Of a stretch of DNA of 64,000 nucleotides, positions 55,980 to 64,000 are shown in pieces. The stretch's first letter is position 1; each line of letters opens with the position of its first letter. The notes under the pieces are model-generated. The model saw only the letters and a program-made list of their open reading frames with translations. It was not told where the DNA came from and did not search any database. The DNA comes from Copromyces sp. CBS 386.78 (lineage: Eukaryota > Ascomycota > Sordariomycetes > Sordariales > Sordariaceae), in NCBI GenBank assembly GCA_030685235.1, contig MU839196.1, forward strand, positions 1 to 64,000, given 5' to 3'. The position numbers and the translations under genes were made by a program.

Positions 55980-58700
55980 AGTATTTTCCGTTAAAAGGGA
56001 GTTGAAACCCTTCCCCTTTACCGCTCCTACGATTTTAAGATTGAGTTCTGCCTGGGAGTTATACCCCTAGCCGCTTACGGATGCCCTTTTAACCCCGACG
56101 AATTTAGCGTCGTTAAGAAATAGATCGATAATATATTATAAAAGAAGTTTATCCGGCTATTATAATTGGAAGTATCCGCCCTAGTCCTCCTTATAAAGAA
56201 ATTAGGTAGAGGAGTTTACGTTTGTGTAGACTACTGCGGTATTAATAATATTATTTTTAAATTACGGTATCCGCTACTATTAATTAAAGAAACCTTCGAC
56301 GCTATTTGCTGTATTAAGATTTTTATTAAGTTCGACGTTATTGCTACTTTTAATTATATCTGCGTTAAGGAAGGGTACGAGTGGTTTATAGCCTTTATAA
56401 TGCGTTTTAGTTTATTCGAATTATTAGTAGTCCTATTTAATTAATAAGGCGCCTTTGGGGTATTTTAGAATTATATTAACGATATTTTTTATAACGTTCT
56501 CGACGTTTATGCGACCGTTTATTTCGACGACGTTTTAATTTATTTTAATAATATTAAGGATTACGAACGGTACGTTAATAATGTTTTCGACCGGTTAGCT
56601 AAGGTAGGCTTTAGCGTTAATATCGATAAGTGCGAGTTTTATATAATACGAATAAAGTATTTAGGCCTTATTATTATATTAGGAGGTATCGAAATAGATT
56701 TAGAAAAAGTTAAGGCCGTTATTAATTAGGCGGTTCCTTAGTCTAAGAAATCCTTATAATCTTTTTTAGGTTTTGCAAACTTCTACTGCCGTTTTATTAA
56801 AGATTTTTTAATAATAGTAGGACCGTTATACGAATTTACGAAAAAGGATGCTGTATGGTCGTAGTCCGCTGCGTATAATTCCGTTTTCGAGGCTTTGAAA
56901 CGGGCTTTTACTAGCGGACCCGTATTGAAAATCTACGATTAATTTAAAAAAATAATAGTCGAAATAAACGCTTCTAATTAGGCTGTAGGAAGTACCCTAT
57001 TTTAATATGGGGATAATAGAGTATTCTACCCCGTTGCTTACTTTTCGTCAAAATATTTATTTTAGGAATATAATTACAATATATATAATAAAGAGTTGTT
57101 CGTTATTATTAAAGCCTTCGAAGAGTGGAAATTAGAGTTCAAAGGTGCTTAAAAACCCTTCAATATTTTAACCGACTATAAGAACCTTTAAACTTTTATT
57201 ATTAATAAGTAATTTATTTAACGTTATATAAGGTGGTCTTAATTCCTTTTATAATTTAATTTTTTAATTAAATATACTTTAGGGTTGTAAAACCTTCGTT
57301 TTAATATTTTAAGCCGTAAACTTAACGACCGCCCCGCTAATATTGATAATAATCGTTTAGTAACCCGTTAATATACCCTTTTAGACTTAATATAGTTTAA
57401 AGAAGGATGCCTAGACGATCCTTTAAATTTTTTATTCCGTTTAATAAACGATTACGATAATAAATCTATTAACGATATTATTTTAAATAATTACGAAATT
57501 TCCGTTTTCCTTTAAGAGGTGGTTTCCTATTTCGCGGACTCCGCTTATAAATAATAGATTCCCGGTATTAAGAAAGTCTTTTATAAAGTATTTATAGAAT
57601 ATTAGGTAATTAGTAACGGCGTTACTAAATAGTGTAATAGGGTTATTATTAACTTTTATAATAAAGAATTCTAATTCGTTCTAATTAATCGTTAATATAA
57701 TTCCCTTAGCGCGGGGCACCTTAACCGTAACGCGATTTACGACCTTTTTTAATGCGATTTCTATTAGGAGGGGATAGTTTATAATATTAGAGTTTTTTAT
57801 AAAAGTTATTTCCCTTACGTTAAAACGAAGTTTTTAAAACGAAGATCCGCTAATTTATTTAAACCTTTTAAAGTTTCTTTCGCGCTATAGAAAGATATTT
57901 CTATTAATTATATTATTCCGTTACTTCTAAATATTTATTTCGGCTAAACCTTTAAATATATCGCCGTCGTTATTAACTGATTTACTAAAATACGCTACTA
58001 TATTCTAACGGTAATTCTAGAGGCCGAAGAGCTAGTTAATCGTTTTATTAACCGGGTATATTACCTTTATAGTTTACTAAATATAATTTTTTTTAATTGC
58101 GGTACGTAATTTATTTTACGTTTTTAGAATATTCTATATAAGCGGCTTATTATTACCTATAAATTAACCTCCGCTTTCCACCTTTAAATTAACGTTTAAA
58201 CCGAACGTATTAACGTAGAGATAAAATAATTCCTTTGTTTTTATATTAATTAGGTATAAATTGATTAAACTAAATGGCTACCCTTCGTTAAATTTATAAG
58301 TAATAATGCAACCTCTTTATTGACTGGCGTCTCTCCCTTCTTCGCTAATTATAATTTCTATTTTTAAATAGGTACCGAACTACGTATTTTATTATACTTA
58401 GATTTATCACCTATTTAATTAAAAGAGTACTATAAAGCTAACGAATTAGCCGATCGCTTTTAAATAATTTAGAATTTCGTATTATAGTAAATAAAATATA
58501 TTTAAGTACGGTACGAAAATAATATTAACCGATATCGTATTAACTCCTTTAAGTATAAGGAGGGGGATTTAATATTCTTTAATACAATTAACCTTATTAA
58601 CGGCCGTCTAATATTAAAATTTTACTCCTAATAGGAAGGTTTGTTTAAGGTTATACGAACGGAGTTTTATATAGTTTATTTCGCCTTACTTTCGAATATA
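55980..58700 (+). pseudogene. Gypsy B2 reverse transcriptase, RNase H and integrase
   Basis: RT: V-Y-V-C-V-D-Y-C-G-I-N, YPLLLIKETF, I-K-F-D-V-I-A-T-F-N and V-Y-F-D-D-V-L-I (56215-56545), with the catalytic F-D-D pair intact. RNase H begins near 56960 (I-V-E-I-N-A-S-N). Integrase: K-Y-I-A-V-V-I-N-W-F-T-K (first Asp to Asn, about 57955-57990), F-F-N-C-G-T and T-E-R-I-N-V-E-I near 58200. Several stops. Confidence 0.88.
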
Positions 58701-58814
58701 AAATATACTTCCGTCTTTTACGTTTCTATAGTTTAGCCCTAGATTAGTAGAAGCTTCTTTAGCTAAAATATTTTAATAAATATTAAAGTAAATAATAGGA
58801 GGGTTATAATTTAT

Positions 58815-59030
58815 ATAAATAATTACGAAGAATATATTAAATAAGACTTCGAAAAGTTTATTAATTACGCTTAATTAAATAATAATACTTATTAGTACTA
58901 CTACGTATAGTAGAAAGGAGATTATTAGCCGACTTAGGAACTTAAAGCTAACGTTATTAATTGCGAGGAAATAATTTTACGGTTCTATAAAGAGAATCCC
59001 GATAAATTAGTACCCCCCGAAGTATAATAA
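58815..59030 (+). pseudogene. Gypsy B2 C-terminal chromodomain
   Basis: Text reads N-N-Y-E-E-Y-I-K-stop-D-F-E-K-F-I-N-Y-A, then Y-Y-Y-V with two stops, K-G-D-Y, P-T, E-L-K-A-N-V-I-N-C-E-E-I-I-L-R-F-Y. Restoring nothing, the Y-V-x-W-K-G-x-x-x-x-T-W-E layout of a chromodomain is visible, with the Trp positions lying at TAG stops. This places the element among chromoviruses, whose chromodomain is known to guide integration into heterochromatin. Confidence 0.75.
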
Positions 59031-59426
59031 TAGTCCGAATATATTATTAATATTGCCCCGGCACTTAATCCCGAACCCGAGGCCTTTAAGGCCGCTCTTA
59101 AGCCCCTTAGACAGCGCTCCACTCGCTTAGTACGCCGCGACTACGAGTCCGCTATTATAATTGATATATCTATTTTATTATTAGATGGCGTTACAACCGT
59201 TTACGAACTGACCGAACCGTTAAATAAGAAAGTAGAGGAATTTTTAACCTTATTATATAAAAAGATCCTACGAAGGTTGTTAAATATTTGGGTAGGTAGG
59301 ATACTACTTGTAGAGGTTATTGATTATAATAAGATATTAAAGGAGATAGAGCTGTACGAGTGAAAATAGTTATTATTATATATATATATTTTTAAAGCTA
59401 TTAGAGCTTCTTTTAAGGGGGGATAG

Positions 59427-59647
59427 TATTATAGGATTAGGTCTATAATATGCCCACTTTATACTGCCTCTTAGATATGCTATGACTATCGTTATGGCAC
59501 GGTTACGTGCAGGGTTATGTGCGCGTACGGCCTGGCTCCAAGGCTCTCGCCCATATAGCCAGTCCTCCGTATATATCCTTCCTTTCCTCTCCTTCGCACA
59601 ATAACGTATATCCTACCCTACCCTCAACAGTGCCTCACCCCGTGATA
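59427..59647 (+). repeat. Gypsy B2 3' LTR (221 bp)
   Basis: Partner of 52353-52573, preceded by a purine-rich aagggggga-like tract (59414-59423) that fits a polypurine tract, and followed by ACCT and resumption of Gypsy D. Confidence 0.92.
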
Positions 59648-60769
59648 ACCTTATAAAAGCTTTTATAACCGTTACTATTTTATATAGCAACTTCTTTAAT
59701 CTTTTATACCCCGTATTTCCCGCTAATATTAATTAATCCGTTCTTACTTTTATTAATAGCGGTTAGTCCGCTTTTAATTATTAGTATGTTATTATTTTAC
59801 GCCGTTTTTTTATAACGATTTAATTTCGCGGTGCCGGTTCGTTTAGGTAATTCTCGTAGAATTTTTATATTATTTCCGGGCATATTATAACGTTAGCCCG
59901 TTTTTACTAATTTAATACGTATAGCAGTACTTATAGGACGTAATATTTTTATTATCTATTTTTTAAGTTCTATTTATAACCGCTTATATTATTAAAGTCC
60001 TATTCGATAGAATCTTTCTTATTATCCGTCTACTTTATAATCCTCCTTTAATTTACTTTTACATCCCTTTCGGTACGTCCTTTTTAAAATTTTATTTTAT
60101 GAATGTAAAATATAGGATTGTATTTTATATTAATTAGGAATTGAAGAATAATTATATAGCTATTAGTTTTTAGGATTTTGAATAGCCCTTTCCGGAGCGG
60201 AATTAGTTTAGCGTACGGTTTTCCGGTTTCGAGGTTTTCTATACTTAATAAGATTTTATCCCCGATTTTATATTATAGGGCGTTTAATTTCCTTTTATTA
60301 GCGTTATTTTCGTATTACTTTTACGCTTTTTTTATTTTGGTCGTTATATAGTTTAAAACCGTTTTAAACCGGTTAACAATTTTAATAGCTTTAAAATATT
60401 TATTTTATTAGGTTTTTAATATTTTTAGGGGGTACGGTATAGCGGGTTCGACCCCTATCCGGGGATAGAATTTGTAATTAGTAAAAAATAGCGAAATTCT
60501 TATTATTTTTGAGATTAAATTATTATTAGTAAATTCCGTTATTAATAATTAATTAATTTAATTGTTTTATATTTAGTTAATAAAGGTTTGTAGGTATTTT
60601 TCTATTTTTATATTAATACGTTCTATTTGCCCGTTTGAAGTTAGGTAAAAAGCGGAAGAGGGCGTAAAGTTAATTTCTAATTTCGTTGATAACGCTTTTT
60701 AAAATTGCGAAATAAATTAGGAACCCTAATTAAATATAATAGTATTAAGTAAATTATAAATATTATAGA

Positions 60770-60940
60770 TCTATTCTATAAAGTGGTCCGTTAATTCCTT
60801 TATAGTTAGCCCTATTATAGGGATAAAATACTATATTTTTATTAATTTATTAATAATTACCGCGATATATTAGAATATTTATTTATAGTATTTATAAGGC
60901 GTTAACGGTATAATATAATCGATAGAAATATCCTTCTATA
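60770..60940 (-). pseudogene. Gypsy D integrase remnant
   Basis: Minus-strand frame: I-D-Y-I-I-P-L-T-P-Y, Y-I-A-V-I-I-N-K-L-I-K-I, I-K-E-L-T-D-H-F, the first catalytic region of an integrase with Asp changed to Asn. Confidence 0.75.
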
Positions 60941-61309
60941 GAGTAAAAAGTATTAGTAATAATTTTAAAAACCTATATGGCGTATATTATAATAGTTTTA
61001 TCTTTATATACGTTAAGTAAGTTTTATAGTAAGTTTTTACTATATTATATATCCCCGGCTAAAAGAAAGATTAGAAGAGAAAGTTATAAATCTTTTCCTT
61101 CTTTAAGTGCCCCGCTCCTAGCGTATTGTAAGTACAGCGGATTAGTTAGTAATAAACTTAAATATTTCTAAAGTTAAAGAGAATTAAATTATAGTAATAG
61201 ATTCGGTTTTATATAGTATAGTATTTTACGAATAAGAATTTTTTAAAATTCCCTTTAATTTCCCTTAATTATATTCTTCTTATTAGGTTTATTAGATAGG
61301 TGAATATAT

Positions 61310-62014
61310 TTTAAAAAGAGAAAGTCTTTTCGGACAGTCGAAAATATCTTCCTACACAGTCGCCCCACCCACTTATACCCTTCCCGCGCGCTAATATACT
61401 CTAAAATTTTTGAGCCAATTAGATCGCTCGCATCTATTTGAGTCTCTATATTCAATTTAGCAGCGGTATTCTTTTATAAATTTCATATTAGAAATCTAGG
61501 TATATTCTTTTATAGAATATTACGTGCCCAGCCTAAATGTACGCTTAAATTTACACTTAGATTTATATTTAAATTAATTATTTTATAGTTAGGGCATTTA
61601 ATAGTACGGTCGTATATTATACAATTATTATAACTATTAATAATTATTATAATTATTAGCGATTAGTTATTAGCGATTATTATAGCTATTATAACTATTA
61701 TAATTATTATAATTATTATAGTTATTACGGCTATTACGGTTATTATAGTTATTATAGTTATTATAACTATTACGGCTATTAGCGATACGTATATAGGGGT
61801 AGGATATATAATAGGTTATAATTTGGGGGTTTGGCGGGCGCAGTACAGTTTACTAACGCTAAGAATAGGAGCGTAGAAACTTAGAATAGATACGAACGAT
61901 TTAATTAGTTTAAAAAAATTTGGGGTATATTAGCGTACCTTAGCGCGCGGGAAGGGTAGGGCGACTATGTGGGAAGACATTTTCGACTGTCCGAAAAGAC
62001 TTTCTCTTTAAAAA
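61310..62014. mobile_element. 689-bp MITE with long TIRs and 8-bp TSD
   Basis: Element 61318-62006 begins GAGAAAGTCTTTTCGGACAG and ends with its reverse complement. The match extends imperfectly for more than 100 bp, including cccttcccgcgcgctaa in both arms. Target duplication TTTAAAAA at 61310-61317 and 62007-62014. The interior (61600-61800) is an array of (T/A)TTATTATAG(C/T)TATTA-like ~9-12-bp repeats. No coding capacity. It interrupts Gypsy D between the RNase H and integrase regions. Confidence 0.87.
61600..61795. repeat. Short tandem repeat (ATTATAGTT)n inside the MITE
   Basis: About 18 nine-base units such as attatagtt, attataact, attacggct and attagcgat. The order of variants suggests local duplications. 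Confidence 0.75.
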
Positions 62015-63059
62015 AGGGTTGATTTTTTATAGGTTTTTATTATTAAATTATTTACCGACGTTTTATTTATAATTTTTAAATTGTAAAGGTAAATTATTCC
62101 GACGAAAACCTCTGGATCCTCTTTATTTTTTAAGACGTAGGAATTGTTAACGAAAATATTTTTTTTTAGCAAGATTTTATTCTTTATTAGGAAGCGTTTA
62201 TTACCTTCGTATTTCGGGATATTTTTTAATTTACAGTTTAACGTATTAGGGCGGACTTATAGCGAGCCCAGTTAGTATTAGATAATAAAATTAAAGTAGG
62301 AGAGAAATTATAATTATTTTATATATTATAATATTAATTATTTATTAATTGTAAATAATTTTAATCCTTTGTAGTTTATTAAGATTTTAAACGGCTATTA
62401 TATTCCTTTTAATTTTAATTTCTATTCTTTTAGCGTTTTAATAATAGTAAATAGTTCTTTATTATAAATATTATAATTATATTTTATTAATGAATATTAT
62501 TAATTAAAGTAAGTTACTAGTTATAATACTCTATTTTCGTTATATTGAGAGAGAGTATTGCCGTAGGCTTAGTTTGAAGTATTTATTTTTATGACCGTTT
62601 GTTTGGATTAGTTGTAAATATATAATATTAGTCTATTAGTAAAAATTCGCTTGAGCGTATCGAAAGAGCGTTAGTATTAATCTTCTTATTTTTAATTTTT
62701 AATAGTCTTTTTTATTAATTTATATAATAGTTTTGTTAGGATAGAGAAGTATTTGATAAATTGCCGATAGAAATTAGCGAATTTTAAGAAATATTATAGC
62801 GCTTTTTTAATATTTAGAGCTTTTTACGAAGTAATTATTATTATTTTTTCTAAGTCTATTTTAATACTTTTAGGGGTAATGTTAAATTTTAAGTATTTAA
62901 TCCGTTTCGTATAGAAATTGTACTTATTAATATTAATTTATAGGTTTGTATTGATTATTTTCCGTAGGACTTCGTTGACGTGCCTTACGTAGTTTTATTT
63001 ATTTTTTGAATAAATAAGGATATTATTAAAGTAAATAGTAGTATATATATTGAGGATAT

Positions 63060-63460
63060 TATATAGGACGTTATTAATGTAATTTTGGAATATTCACGGT
63101 GTTTTTTATAAATTAAATAGGTATATTAAGGATTTAAAAAGTTTAAAATAGGTAATAAATGTAGTAAACTATTTGTAGCCTTCCTTTACCCGTATTTTAT
63201 TAAATATATTAATAATATTGAGTTTAGTAAAGATTTTCGTTTTGTAAAGAGCGTTAAGGGTTTTTTTAATTAATGGAATTCGATATTGTATTTTTAAAGT
63301 AATATTATTAATATTACGGTAATTAATGTAAATACGGATTCTCTTGCCCGGCTTTTATATTAATAGGATAGGCGAAGCGGCGGCGGATTGGAAAGGACGG
63401 ATAAATTTCTTTTTAAGGTTTTTATTAATTTATTTTTTAATAATAATAGTTTCGATAGGT
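63060..63460 (-). pseudogene. Gypsy D reverse transcriptase remnant
   Basis: Minus-strand text reads R-I-R-I-Y-I-N-Y-R-N-I-N-N, Y-R-I-P-L-I-K-K-T-L, F-T-K-L-N-I-I, N-Y-I-N-N-V-L-Y and Y-F-N-N-I-L-I at the active site (Asp-Asp to Asn-Asn). Stops interrupt the frame. Confidence 0.85.
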
Positions 63461-64000
63461 AATATTAATTTAGGTTTAGCGTATAGTAATTATTTTCTTA
63501 GTTTAAATTCGATTTTATAATCGTATAAATAGTACGGGGGTATTTTATCGGTTAATATAAGAAGAAAAGTATTAATATATAATTAATAATAATTTATTAA
63601 TATCCTTTTTATTTCTTCTTTAATCTTTTAAGGCTTATTTATTTTATTAAGGAATTTTTGAACGTCTTCTTCTATTATTTTTATTAAGTGAATATAATAG
63701 ATAGTTTCTTTATAGAGCGGTACGTCCTTAGTTAGATCCTTTATTAAGGCAATAGATTTGGCGATTACCGTTGCCTCCTTTTCTATTTTAGATTTATATT
63801 TACCGGTTATATTATTAATAAAGGAGTAGAGGGAACGTAGAAAATTGTCCTTATACTTTTCCCTTTACCCTTCGATAATATTTTCTGCGATTTCGTATGT
63901 AAGATTTATTTCCCGGAATTTTGAAACGGTAATTAGCTTTTCTAATTAAATATAATTAATAATATATAATTAGAATGAGTCTTTTTTATAAATAAAGTTA

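Larger units (their letters stand above)
52353..59647 (+). mobile_element. Gypsy B2: complete chromodomain Ty3/Gypsy element (7,295 bp)
   Basis: Two 221-bp LTRs (52353-52573 and 59427-59647) with 4-bp target duplication ACCT on both sides. Order: gag, protease, RT, RNase H, integrase, chromodomain. Stops interrupt every domain, but damage is lighter than in Gypsy A, so each is readable. Same family as B1. It inserted in the 3' part of Gypsy D in opposite orientation. Confidence 0.92.
51963..64000 (-). mobile_element. Gypsy D: minus-strand Ty3/Gypsy element, split by Gypsy B2 and a MITE, runs off the window
   Basis: Left LTR 51963-52270 (TATCACGG...CTATAATA), related in layout to the Gypsy C LTR. 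Interior sequence runs to 52352 where B2 is inserted and resumes at 59648. On the minus strand, integrase lies near 60940-60770, RNase H at about 62350-62700 and RT at about 63460-63060. The 5-bp GTACG left of the LTR (51958-51962) is the candidate target duplication; its partner is outside the window. Stops throughout. Confidence 0.8.

Overview
This is a fungal window, most likely from a filamentous ascomycete (Pezizomycotina, probably Sordariomycetes). The evidence is short introns with GTRAGT donors, a GPI-anchored cell-wall GH17 glucanase, an intron-bearing tRNA-Asp, and old transposons whose coding frames are full of transition-derived stops (CAA/CAG/TGG to TAA/TAG), as left by repeat-induced point mutation (RIP).

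The window has three compartments. (1) About 1-5,510 is very AT-rich: a decayed hAT transposase, then minisatellites and long purine tracts. (2) About 5,510-30,300 is a gene island of normal base composition. It holds a six-member family of small cysteine/histidine-rich genes (one on the minus strand at 7.0-7.7 kb, five tandem plus-strand copies at 22.8-30.0 kb), a large integral membrane protein, a Ser/Gly-rich unknown, the glucanase, a G-domain-like protein with a broken P-loop, a tRNA-Asp, gene remnants and an inverted duplication. (3) About 30,300-64,000 is a solid block of nested, RIP-degraded transposons.

The nesting can be read from target-site duplications (TSDs). A ~670-bp Mutator-like MITE (9-bp TSD) received Gypsy A (7,808 bp, 357-bp LTRs, TSD ATAAG) inside its right terminal inverted repeat. 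Then come a PIF/Harbinger transposase split by a 416-bp MITE, and a third inverted-repeat element holding a hexanucleotide microsatellite. Last is Gypsy B1, broken first by Gypsy C (minus strand, 7,295 bp, TSD GCTAG) and then by Gypsy D (minus strand, running off the window). Gypsy D itself holds Gypsy B2 (plus strand, 7,295 bp, 221-bp LTRs) and a 689-bp MITE.

The most interesting item is the six-gene family. Each protein has C-x2-C-x(12-15)-C-x2-[HY]-HPG-like, then ~35-60 residues, then C-C-G-x(n)-G-C-x(4-5)-H. This is the ligand order of the CHORD zinc domain of Hsp90/SGT1-linked co-chaperones, with a longer central loop. In five members a phase-1 intron falls exactly in the codon after HP; in the sixth it falls two codons further on. 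N-terminal modules differ (a shared helical module, a histone-H1-like tail, a second zinc ribbon) and most copies end in an acidic tail. Their function is unknown. All spliced models are read from sequence alone.
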